Assembly (NCBI GenBank): GCA_937927625.1
Contig: CALBSD010000041.1
Location: forward strand, 61,631-125,630
DNA length: 64,000 bases
Direction of reading: 5' to 3'
From: an uncultured Actinomycetes bacterium
GTDB lineage: Bacteria > Actinomycetota > Acidimicrobiia > Acidimicrobiales > Ilumatobacteraceae
Below, piece by piece: positions 51,630 to 60,030 of this stretch (its first letter is position 1; every line of letters begins with the position of its first letter). The notes under the pieces were generated by a model, which saw only the letters and a list, made by a program, of their open reading frames with translations, had not been told where the DNA came from and did no database searches. A program made the position numbers and the translations under genes.

Positions 51630-51923
51630 ATGGGTCAACGACTACTTCAGAGGCGGCTGTCTTCGGCATCTGCTCGTCTGAAGGAACTGCAGACGGAACT
51701 GCACGTCGTGAAAGACCAAATGACATCACTCGTCGATGAAGCCGATGAGTTGTCCCTTCGTGCTTTAGTGGCGGAAACCCCGTCGGCTGACCACGAATAT
51801 CGCGAGGCAAAGCGCCATGCGGACACCATCGTTCGTCATCATGACCAGCTGGTCATTGAAATCGCTGAAATTCAAGCGAAGATCGACGATCTTCTCGACC
51901 GCATGAAGGAGTCAACCCGATGA
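51630..51923 (+). CDS. Small coiled-coil protein of unknown function
   Basis: This 97-residue, Glu/Leu/Lys-rich protein (RLKELQTELHVVKDQMTSLVDEADELS, then a second heptad stretch in the last 35 residues) is predicted to be an alpha-helical coiled coil. No domain is recognised. It ends overlapping the ANTAR regulator start (ATGA), so the two are probably translated together; a regulatory partner role is a guess. Confidence 0.8.
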   Translation: MGQRLLQRRLSSASARLKELQTELHVVKDQMTSLVDEADELSLRALVAETPSADHEYREAKRHADTIVRHHDQLVIEIAEIQAKIDDLLDRMKESTR

Positions 51924-52498
51924 GCATTCGTGTCGTCATTGCAGAGGATGAGGCAATTATTCGTCTCGACCTGAAAGAAACCCTCGAAGAAGAGGGCTAC
52001 ATCGTTGTTGGTGAAACAGGTCGTGGCGACAAAGCGGTCGACCTTGTTCGTGAGCACCGTCCCGATTTGGCCATCCTTGATATCAAGATGCCTGGCATGG
52101 ATGGCCTTGAAGCCGCACGCCTTATTACTAAGGACCGGATTTGTGGTGTTTTGGTACTGACAGCGTTTAGTCAGCGCGAAGTCATTGAAGAGGCCAGAGA
52201 CGCGGGAGCCCTTGCTTATTTGGTGAAGCCTTTTCAGAAGAGTGACCTGATTCCCGCCATTGAAGTTGCCATCGGACGTTTCCGTGAAATGCAGGCGCTG
52301 AATGGTGAGGTGGAGGTGTTGGGCGAACAGCTTGAGGCTCGCAAGTCCATCGACCGCGCTAAGGGAATCCTCATTGATCAATTCAAAATGTCTGAATCTG
52401 ATTCATACGGGTTCATCCAGCGCGGGGCGATGAATCACCGCACGACTATGAAGGCCGTTGCTGACATGGTTGTCTCCGGCGAACTTCGCCCCGAATAG
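51920..52498 (+). CDS. pdtaR: ANTAR-domain response regulator (PdtaR-like)
   Basis: This 192-residue two-domain regulator has a receiver domain (VVIAEDEAIIR, phosphoacceptor D54 in LAILDIKMPGMDG, Thr/Lys switch LVLTAF and YLVKPF) and a C-terminal ANTAR domain (about residues 128-192, LEARKSIDRAKGILIDQFKMSESDSY). ANTAR domains bind paired RNA hairpins and act as antiterminators. The M. tuberculosis homologue Rv1626 (PdtaR) sits upstream of polA as here. No cognate histidine kinase is in the window. Confidence 0.92.
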   Translation: MSIRVVIAEDEAIIRLDLKETLEEEGYIVVGETGRGDKAVDLVREHRPDLAILDIKMPGMDGLEAARLITKDRICGVLVLTAFSQREVIEEARDAGALAYLVKPFQKSDLIPAIEVAIGRFREMQALNGEVEVLGEQLEARKSIDRAKGILIDQFKMSESDSYGFIQRGAMNHRTTMKAVADMVVSGELRPE

Positions 52499-52511
52499 AG
52501 AGGGGAACGCC

Positions 52512-55196
52512 GTGAAATTGATGGCCCTTGACGGAAACTCTTTGGCGTATCGCGCTTTCTTCGCTCTTCCTGATGACATGACGAATGCCAGCGGTCAGGT
52601 CACAAATTCGGTGTATGGCTTCACCACGATGTTGCTCACACTTATTAAGGACCATAAGCCCGACGGCGTTGCTGTTGTATTTGACCGACCAGAACCAACA
52701 TTCCGACATGAAGCCATTGTCGAATACAAAGCGCAACGTGACAAGGCTCCTGAAATTCTCATTCAACAACTCGGGCTCATCAGAGAACTCTTGGATGTAA
52801 TGGGCATCAAGTGGTTTGAGATGGCCGGTTTTGAGGGAGACGACATCATCGCAACCTTGGCCACCCATGCGAATGATCAAGGTCATGACATCATCATCGT
52901 GACCGGAGACCGTGACAGTTATCAGTTGGTGCAGGACCCGCATGTTCGTGTGTTGTACAACAAGCGAGGTGTCAGCGATTACGCGTTGTATGACGAAGCC
53001 GGAATTCTTGATCGCACCGGCGTTACTCCGGCTCAATATGCAGATTACGCAGCATTACGTGGCGACCCCAGCGACAACCTTGATGGAATTCCAGGTGTTG
53101 GTGAAAAGACTGCAGCGAAGTTGATTAATCAATACGGCAATATTCACGATGTTGTTGCCGCAGCGGAAGCGCAGACTCCAAAACTGAAAGCCGGATTGCT
53201 GGAACACGGAGAACGTGTCATTCGTAACGCAGCAATCATGGTGTTGAAGCGTGATGTGCCAATTGAAATTGATCTGAATGCATTGGCTCCGACGCCAGAT
53301 GTCGGTGCCACCATCAAGATGTTTGAATTCCTCGAATTCAAAACAATGGCAAAGCGTTTCAACGACGCTGTGGCCACAAACGGCTGGACGACTCGTGGTG
53401 AAACAATAGATGTCGCGGCAATTGAGACACCCGCCGTTTCAATTGTTCTGCATGATGTTGAAGTTTTGGATACAGAGGCAAAAGCGCTCTCGGCATTGTC
53501 CTCGCTTATCGAGTTAACAGTTGTCGCTCAATTCGCTGACGAACCGGGACGTTCACCGATTGATGGCATTGCGGTTGTGTTGGATTCTTCTCGTGGATCT
53601 GTCGGATACGTGCCACGAGATGTCCTTCTTACTGAAAAAGTGTCGAAACTCTTGGCTTCGGCACCATCGGTTGTTTCGCACGACGCAAAAAGCGTGATGC
53701 GTTCCTTGTTGGCCGATGGCATCGACATCAAATCTTTGAAGATGGATACGTCGATTGCGGCGTACCTCATTGATCCATCCCGTTCGAGTTATGCATTGAA
53801 TGACGTTTCTCTGTCGTACTTGGGTTCAGCGCCTTCTGTCGGAGCTGCCTCTGATGGCCAATTCGACTTTGGTGGGCAATCAAATGATGAGAACGTGCAC
53901 GCAACAGCAGAGGCTGCTCTTTTTGTTTCTGCTCTCAAGCCGATTCTCACTGCGAAATTGCAAGAGATTTCGAACAGTGATTTGTACAACAACATGGAAA
54001 ACCCTTTGGTCCATGTCTTGGCAAAGATGGAACATGTTGGAGTCGGTGTCGATCGAAACGCTCTTGAATCAATCCGTGATCGATTGTCGGCAGAGACAGG
54101 TGAGCTCACTGCTCAACTTCGAGAGATTGCGGGTCGTGACCTCAATCTCAACTCACCAACTCAGTTGCGCGAGATTCTTTATACCGACCGTGGACTGACG
54201 CCTGGAAAGAAAACAAAGACCGGCTACAGCACCGATGCTGCAACGCTTGAGAAGTTGCAAGATGAATGGCCTGAGTTCATCGGACCGTTGCTTCGTTATC
54301 GTGAAATTGAAAAGCTTCGTTCCACGTACGGCGAAGGTCTGATAAACGAAATCGCTTCCGACGGTCGTATCCACGCAACTTTTAATCAGACAGTTGCGCG
54401 CACCGGCCGTCTCAGTAGCGACAAACCAAACCTTCACAACATCCCGACGCGCACGGATGAAGGGCGTGTGTTCCGTACAGCATTCGTTGCACCAAGCGGT
54501 TGGTCGTTGTTGGTCGCTGACTACAACCAGATTGAACTTCGTTGCATTGCACATCTCGCCAATGACCCAGGACTCGTCTCTGCATTCCAGGCGGGGGAGG
54601 ACATCCATCGTTCCACTGCAGCGCGCGTGTTTGGTGTGAAGCCTGAAGACGTCACACATGATCAACGATCAAAAGCAAAGATGGTTTCGTATGGTCTTGC
54701 ATACGGCATGGAGGCTTACGGACTCAGTCAACGTTTGGCGATCTCCGTGAGCGAAGCTGCAGGAATTCTTGACGCTTACTTCGAAGCATTCCCGAACGTG
54801 AAGCAATACATGGACGACGCAATTCATGCAGCGCGCCAATCCGGATATACCGAGACGTTGTTTGGACGTCGCCGTCATATTGAAGAACTGATGAGCGACA
54901 ACTTCCGTGTCCGACAGGCAGGTGAACGTCAGGCGATGAACGCGGCTATTCAGGGTCTCGCAGCTGACATTTTCAAGATTGCTCTCGTGCGTATTGATAA
55001 AGCTCTCACGAAAGCAAAAGTTCGTGCACGCGTTGTTCTGCAGGTGCATGACGAAGTCATCGTCGAGGTTCCTGACGATGAAAAAGACGTTGTCGGTCCA
55101 TTGGTGCTGGACATCATGAAAGCGGCAGCAGAGTTGAACGTTCCTTTGGAAGTGAATGCAGCGTGGGGTCCAACCTGGGCCGACGCAAAAGGCTGA
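52512..55196 (+). CDS. polA: DNA polymerase I
   Basis: This 894-residue polymerase has an N-terminal 5'-3' exonuclease domain (LMALDGNSLAYRAFFALP, EGDDIIATLA, GDRDSYQLV, GVGEKTA), a middle 3'-5' exonuclease-like domain and the C-terminal polymerase (motif A DYNQIELRCIAHLA, motif B RSKAKMVSYGLAYG, motif C VHDEVIVEV). The exonuclease active-site DxE is not seen where expected (VVAQFADEPG in its place), so proofreading is probably lost, as in several bacteria. The start is GTG 52512 (GAGGGGAACGCC upstream); a frame to 52458 is longer but would enter the ANTAR gene. Confidence 0.95.
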   Translation: MKLMALDGNSLAYRAFFALPDDMTNASGQVTNSVYGFTTMLLTLIKDHKPDGVAVVFDRPEPTFRHEAIVEYKAQRDKAPEILIQQLGLIRELLDVMGIKWFEMAGFEGDDIIATLATHANDQGHDIIIVTGDRDSYQLVQDPHVRVLYNKRGVSDYALYDEAGILDRTGVTPAQYADYAALRGDPSDNLDGIPGVGEKTAAKLINQYGNIHDVVAAAEAQTPKLKAGLLEHGERVIRNAAIMVLKRDVPIEIDLNALAPTPDVGATIKMFEFLEFKTMAKRFNDAVATNGWTTRGETIDVAAIETPAVSIVLHDVEVLDTEAKALSALSSLIELTVVAQFADEPGRSPIDGIAVVLDSSRGSVGYVPRDVLLTEKVSKLLASAPSVVSHDAKSVMRSLLADGIDIKSLKMDTSIAAYLIDPSRSSYALNDVSLSYLGSAPSVGAASDGQFDFGGQSNDENVHATAEAALFVSALKPILTAKLQEISNSDLYNNMENPLVHVLAKMEHVGVGVDRNALESIRDRLSAETGELTAQLREIAGRDLNLNSPTQLREILYTDRGLTPGKKTKTGYSTDAATLEKLQDEWPEFIGPLLRYREIEKLRSTYGEGLINEIASDGRIHATFNQTVARTGRLSSDKPNLHNIPTRTDEGRVFRTAFVAPSGWSLLVADYNQIELRCIAHLANDPGLVSAFQAGEDIHRSTAARVFGVKPEDVTHDQRSKAKMVSYGLAYGMEAYGLSQRLAISVSEAAGILDAYFEAFPNVKQYMDDAIHAARQSGYTETLFGRRRHIEELMSDNFRVRQAGERQAMNAAIQGLAADIFKIALVRIDKALTKAKVRARVVLQVHDEVIVEVPDDEKDVVGPLVLDIMKAAAELNVPLEVNAAWGPTWADAKG

Positions 55197-55202
55197 CATC
55201 GC

Positions 55203-55946
55203 ATGTCCGAGGAGATTGGTTCACATTGGTTTGAAGCCATGGCGGGCCACATGGGTGAGGCGTACTTGCGCTATTCCTTTACGAAGGGAACTGTTCAGGA
55301 AGTAGACCACTTGGTCTCTGCTCTTGGTCTGTCTCCTGGCAAGCGAATTCTTGACGTTGGTTGTGGCCCAGGGCGTCATGCGTATGAATTCGCTCGACGT
55401 GGATACCTGGTCCACGGCATCGACATCAGTCAGACATTTGTGGATGTCGCATCCAAGGATGCACCCGCCGGATCGACCTTCGAGAGAATGGACGCTCGGC
55501 GTCTGACCTTCGAACACGAATTCGATGCCGTTATTTGTCTGTGTCAGGGCGCATTCGGTCTCATGACAGCACATGGCCATGATGTTGATGTTTTGGAGGG
55601 AATTGCGCGCGCTGTGAAGCCCGGTGGCGCAGTTGCCCTCTCAGCCTTCAATGCATACTTCGCAGTGAAATATCACGAAGCTGCGGAATTTGATGCCGAT
55701 GCTGGCGTCGCCCATGAAGTGACGGAGGTGAAGAATTCATCTGGAAAGGGGATTGAGGTGGATCTGTGGACAGGTTGCTACACCCCGAGAGAGTTGCGCC
55801 TTCTGCTCGGTGGGGTCGGCCTGTCGGTGCGATCAATCTCGAGCGTGGAGCCCGGGGCGTATGGAAACGACGTACCGACCTTGGAAAGTCCTGAATTTCT
55901 GGTGATAGCGTTTGCAACGCCCGTCCGACGGATGGGTACCCGTTAA
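55203..55946 (+). CDS. Class I SAM-dependent methyltransferase
   Basis: This 247-residue Rossmann methyltransferase has the SAM loop ILDVGCGPGRHAYEFARRG, acidic GIDISQTFVDVA, and DAVICLCQGAFGLM, followed by a typical AVKPGGAVALSAF strand. The substrate is unknown. It lies 6 bases after polA, and a palindrome that could act as operator or stem overlaps its stop codon before rpsA. Confidence 0.9.
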   Translation: MSEEIGSHWFEAMAGHMGEAYLRYSFTKGTVQEVDHLVSALGLSPGKRILDVGCGPGRHAYEFARRGYLVHGIDISQTFVDVASKDAPAGSTFERMDARRLTFEHEFDAVICLCQGAFGLMTAHGHDVDVLEGIARAVKPGGAVALSAFNAYFAVKYHEAAEFDADAGVAHEVTEVKNSSGKGIEVDLWTGCYTPRELRLLLGGVGLSVRSISSVEPGAYGNDVPTLESPEFLVIAFATPVRRMGTR

Positions 55947-55951
55947 CGGGT
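55938..55951 (+). promoter_or_regulatory. 14-base perfect palindrome over a stop codon
   Basis: ACCCGTTAACGGGT is self-complementary and contains the methyltransferase TAA (55944-55946). It lies 39 bases before the rpsA start. It may be an operator for rpsA-coaE or a small RNA stem (five pairs, TTAA loop). Confidence 0.4.
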
Positions 55952-55989
55952 TTCATCGATATACCTATCCATTTCGAAAGACCAATTCC

Positions 55990-57297
55990 TTGTCCGACGC
56001 AACACTTACTTCCGCCCCTATGGGAACCTTCGACGCGGAAGGCAATTACACCCCTCGTCAGATCACAGAGCGTGATCTCCCCACCACCTTCGCCGATGCC
56101 ATTGAAGGCACCATGGTGGAACTCAAAGACGGTCAGCTTGTTACAGGCACTGTCGTAAAAATCGATCGCGATGGAGTGTTGCTCGAATTCGGTTACAAAA
56201 CCGAGGGTGTTATTCCGACTCGTGAACTTGCAATCAAGAACGACGTAGATCCACACTCAGTTGTGAAGCTCGGCGAAAAGGTCGAAGCACTTGTTCTTAC
56301 TCTTGAAGACAAAGAAGGACGTCTCGTTCTCTCCAAGAAGCGCGCTCAGTACGAGAAGGCCTGGGGCGAGATCGAAAAGAAGAAGGAAAACGACGGCGTT
56401 GTTCACGGAACAGTCATCGAAGTTGTCAAGGGTGGTCTCATCGTTGACATCGGACTTCGCGGATTCCTTCCTGCGTCTCTCGTCGAATTGCGTCGCGTGC
56501 GCGACCTTCAGCCATACATCGGTCAGACCATTGACGCAAAGATCATCGAGCTCGACCGCAACCGGAACAACGTTGTGTTGTCACGTCGTGCATTCCTCGA
56601 AGAGAACCAGAAGGAAACGCGCGACGATTTCCTCAACAACCTCAAGTCCGGCGAAATCCGCCACGGAAAGATTTCATCGGTTGTTGCCTTCGGTGCATTC
56701 GTGGACCTCGGTGGCATGGACGGACTTATTCACGTGTCCGAGCTTTCTTGGAAGCATGTTGAGCACCCATCACAGGTCGTGCAGATTGGTGACGAAGTCA
56801 CCGTTCAAGTTCTTGATGTTGACTTCAGCCGCGAGCGCATCAGCCTCTCGCTCAAGGCAACACAGCAAGACCCATGGCAAGAGTTTGCCGGCAGCCACGA
56901 AGTGGGTCAGTTGGTTTACGGCCGCGTAACAAAGCTTGTTCCATTCGGTGCATTCGTCCAGGTGGGCGACGGAATCGAAGGTCTCGTTCACATCTCCGAA
57001 ATGTCAGCTCATCACGTTGAGTCGGCTGAACAGGTTGTTACTCCAGGCGAAGAGCTCTGGGTCAAGATCATTGACCTCGACCTCGCACGTCGTCGTATCT
57101 CTATCTCCATCAAGCAGGCTGCTGAAGGTGGCGAACTCGCCGCTGAGTACCAGGGTCAGTTCGAAGTGGACGAGCACGGCAACTGGGTCGGTGGCGATGA
57201 CACCGAGCGTGAAGCTGCATGGGCTGAGTACTACAAGGAATACGGCCAGCCAGGCGAAGAGGGTGCAGCACCTGCACCTGAAGCTGAGCAGGCTTAA
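55990..57297 (+). CDS. rpsA: Ribosomal protein S1
   Basis: This 435-residue protein has four S1 RNA-binding repeats (residues roughly 35-110, 125-190, 210-280, 295-365), for example ISSVVAFGAFVDLGGMDGLIHVSEL and VTKLVPFGAFVQVGDGIEGLVHISEM, with an acidic C-terminal tail. It recruits mRNA to the ribosome. The start is probably TTG 55990 (a GAAAGA stretch nearby serves as ribosome site); ATG 56020 is the alternative. It lies between polA and coaE as in mycobacteria. Confidence 0.94.
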   Translation: MSDATLTSAPMGTFDAEGNYTPRQITERDLPTTFADAIEGTMVELKDGQLVTGTVVKIDRDGVLLEFGYKTEGVIPTRELAIKNDVDPHSVVKLGEKVEALVLTLEDKEGRLVLSKKRAQYEKAWGEIEKKKENDGVVHGTVIEVVKGGLIVDIGLRGFLPASLVELRRVRDLQPYIGQTIDAKIIELDRNRNNVVLSRRAFLEENQKETRDDFLNNLKSGEIRHGKISSVVAFGAFVDLGGMDGLIHVSELSWKHVEHPSQVVQIGDEVTVQVLDVDFSRERISLSLKATQQDPWQEFAGSHEVGQLVYGRVTKLVPFGAFVQVGDGIEGLVHISEMSAHHVESAEQVVTPGEELWVKIIDLDLARRRISISIKQAAEGGELAAEYQGQFEVDEHGNWVGGDDTEREAAWAEYYKEYGQPGEEGAAPAPEAEQA

Positions 57298-57311
57298 GTC
57301 TTTCTGACACC

Positions 57312-57962
57312 ATGATCCTGATCGGTCTCACCGGCGGGATTGGCTCTGGCAAATCCACTGTTTCGTCTCTATTGGCGAAGCATGGAGCCGTCATTATTGA
57401 CGCCGATGCCATCACACGTGAGTTGCAGGCGCCTGGTGCGCCTCTGCTCACGGTGTTGGCCGAACGGTTTGGTCAACACATTCTCGATTCGAATGGTGCG
57501 TTAGTTCGCGAGGAGCTTGCCAAGATTGCTTTTGGTGATCCTGAGGCCCTCAAGGATTTGAACAAAATTGTTCATCCTGCCGTCGCCAAAGAGATGGACC
57601 GTCGCATGAATGAAGTGCGAGACACCGACAAAGTTGTAGTTCTCGATATTCCGTTGTTGGCAGAGAATCCACGTAAAGGGCTTTGCGGAGTCATTGTTGT
57701 TGATGTTCCCGTCGACGTTGCAGTGTTTCGTCTCGTGGAGTTCCGTGGAATGAACGAAGAGGATGCCAAAGCTCGCATCGCCAAACAAGCGTCGCGTGAG
57801 AACAGGCTCAAAATTGCTGACAAAGTCATCGACAACTCGGGAGACATGAATACCTTGTCCGCACAAGTCGATGATGTGTGGATGTGGGCACAGCAATTGC
57901 CTCCCGCTTCTGAAGACGCTGGATCTCGCGAAGAGAAGGAACCCCGCGAAGAGAAGTCCTGA
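57312..57962 (+). CDS. coaE: Dephospho-CoA kinase
   Basis: This 216-residue P-loop kinase phosphorylates dephospho-CoA in the last step of CoA synthesis. It has [36 protein letters not shown], and DIPLLAE segments; the C-terminal tail is highly charged ([16 protein letters not shown]), an extension over the core. It follows rpsA with 14 bases between. Confidence 0.95.
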   Translation: MILIGLTGGIGSGKSTVSSLLAKHGAVIIDADAITRELQAPGAPLLTVLAERFGQHILDSNGALVREELAKIAFGDPEALKDLNKIVHPAVAKEMDRRMNEVRDTDKVVVLDIPLLAENPRKGLCGVIVVDVPVDVAVFRLVEFRGMNEEDAKARIAKQASRENRLKIADKVIDNSGDMNTLSAQVDDVWMWAQQLPPASEDAGSREEKEPREEKS

Positions 57963-57988
57963 CTCTTCCTGTCGGTACGATTCATCAC

Positions 57989-60010
57989 ATGCCGGCCTTT
58001 GAAGTTGTTTCTCAGTTTCAGCCTGCAGGTGATCAACCCAAGGCCATTGCAGAACTCAGTTCAGGTGTGATGGATGGCGAGAGGTTCCAAACCCTCCTCG
58101 GCATTACTGGTTCAGGTAAGTCAGCCACCATCGCATGGACTATTGAGAAGACGCAACGGGCAACACTGATTCTCGCTCCGAACAAAAGTTTGGCTGCGCA
58201 GTTGGCATCAGAAATGAAGGAATTCTTCCCGAACAATCGGGTGGAGTTCTTTGTGAGTTACTACGACTATTACCAGCCTGAGGCATACATCCCTTCGAGT
58301 GATACGTACATCGAGAAGGACTCTTCCATTAACGAAGAGATCGATCGTTTACGACATTCGGCAACGGCAGCATTGCTGACACGTAACGACACAATCGTTG
58401 TTGCCAGTGTGTCCTGCATTTACGGCATGGGTGACCCTGAGGAATATCACGGTCAACTCCTGGAACTTCACGTGGGTGTGGACTACGACCAGCGCAGTAT
58501 CTTGCGTCGACTTGTTGATCTGCAATACGACCGTAATGACATGACCTTGGGCCGCGGCAACTTCCGTGTCCGAGGTGACACCGTGGAGATTCACCCGGCA
58601 TATGAAGAGAACGTTCTTCGCGTGGAGATGTTTGGCGACACGGTCGACCGAATCACTCTGATTGATGTCTTGACGGGTGAGACGTTGCAGGAACTCAGCG
58701 AAGTTGTTGTGTTCCCAGCTACTCACTATGTGGCTGGTGATGAGCGCTTGCGCAAAGCTGTCAACGGAATCGAACTTGAATTGCAGCAACAGCTTGCATT
58801 GTTTGAATCGCAAGGGAAGTTGTTGGAGGCGCAACGTCTTCGCATGCGCACGCAGTACGACCTCGAGATGATTCAAGAAATGGGATATTGCAACGGCATT
58901 GAGAACTATTCAATGCACATCGATGGTCGTCAACCTGGTGAACCGCCGTTCACCCTTCTTGATTATTTCCCCAAGGACTTCTTGCTCATCATCGATGAGA
59001 GTCACGTAGCCATTCCTCAGTTGCACGCACAATATGCGGGTGACCGAAGCCGTAAGGACACGCTCGTTGAGCATGGTTTCCGTCTTCCAAGTGCTCGCGA
59101 TAACCGTCCTCTGAAGTTTGAAGAGACGATCGAGCGCATCAATCAAGGCATCTTCATGTCGGCGACACCCGCACCGTTTGAACTGAAACACAGCACGAAG
59201 ATTGTGGAACAGATTGTGCGCCCAACAGGGCTTGTGGACCCCGAAGTCATCGTGCGTCCCACTAAGGGGCAAATCGACGACATCATTGAAATGGTTCGCG
59301 GGCGTATTGATGTTGGTGATCGAGTATTGATCACAACGCTGACGAAAAAAATGGCAGAAGATCTCACTGACTATCTCCTCGAGCAGGGTCTGAATGTTCG
59401 ATATCTGCACAGCAACATCGACACCTTGCAAAGAATTGAAATTCTTCGTGGACTTCGTCTGGGTGAATTCGATGTTTTGGTCGGTATCAACTTGCTACGA
59501 GAAGGTCTCGACCTTCCAGAGGTGTCGCTAGTTGCAATTCTTGACGCGGACAAAGAGGGTTTCCTTCGTAGCGAAACCTCACTGATTCAGATGATTGGTC
59601 GTGCAGCTCGAAATGTTGCTGGTCAAGTCGTGATGTACGCCGACAAGATCACGCCATCAATGGAGCGCGCAATTGGTGAAACTAAGAGGCGTCGCGAAAC
59701 GCAAATTGCGTACAACCTCGAACACGGCATTAACCCTCAGACCATTCGTAAAGCGGTGGGGGACATCCTGTCTGTCATTACGGGTAGCGACGGAACTGCA
59801 CCGGTGCCTGGCATGGGCCAGCGGCGCAACAAGGAACGTGACAAGGTCAAGGCTGAAATTAAGTCCCTGCCTCAGCAGGAACTGCAGAGACTGATTCAGA
59901 CATTGGAAGACGAGATGAATGAAGCTGCTGCTGACCTTAAGTTTGAGTATGCCGCACGTCTCAGGGACGAAATCCATGACTTGCGTCGGGAACTTCGTGA
60001 CGCCAAGTAA
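57989..60010 (+). CDS. uvrB: Excinuclease ABC subunit B
   Basis: This 673-residue helicase-like protein verifies DNA damage in nucleotide excision repair. The P-loop is GITGSGKS, the beta-hairpin [12 protein letters not shown] is present, followed by [18 protein letters not shown] [16 protein letters not shown], helicase motif [10 protein letters not shown] and [14 protein letters not shown], and a C-terminal UVR domain that contacts UvrC ([31 protein letters not shown]). It leads into uvrA. Confidence 0.97.
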   Translation: MPAFEVVSQFQPAGDQPKAIAELSSGVMDGERFQTLLGITGSGKSATIAWTIEKTQRATLILAPNKSLAAQLASEMKEFFPNNRVEFFVSYYDYYQPEAYIPSSDTYIEKDSSINEEIDRLRHSATAALLTRNDTIVVASVSCIYGMGDPEEYHGQLLELHVGVDYDQRSILRRLVDLQYDRNDMTLGRGNFRVRGDTVEIHPAYEENVLRVEMFGDTVDRITLIDVLTGETLQELSEVVVFPATHYVAGDERLRKAVNGIELELQQQLALFESQGKLLEAQRLRMRTQYDLEMIQEMGYCNGIENYSMHIDGRQPGEPPFTLLDYFPKDFLLIIDESHVAIPQLHAQYAGDRSRKDTLVEHGFRLPSARDNRPLKFEETIERINQGIFMSATPAPFELKHSTKIVEQIVRPTGLVDPEVIVRPTKGQIDDIIEMVRGRIDVGDRVLITTLTKKMAEDLTDYLLEQGLNVRYLHSNIDTLQRIEILRGLRLGEFDVLVGINLLREGLDLPEVSLVAILDADKEGFLRSETSLIQMIGRAARNVAGQVVMYADKITPSMERAIGETKRRRETQIAYNLEHGINPQTIRKAVGDILSVITGSDGTAPVPGMGQRRNKERDKVKAEIKSLPQQELQRLIQTLEDEMNEAAADLKFEYAARLRDEIHDLRRELRDAK

Positions 60011-60030
60011 CAACTAGGTAACCTCGGTGC

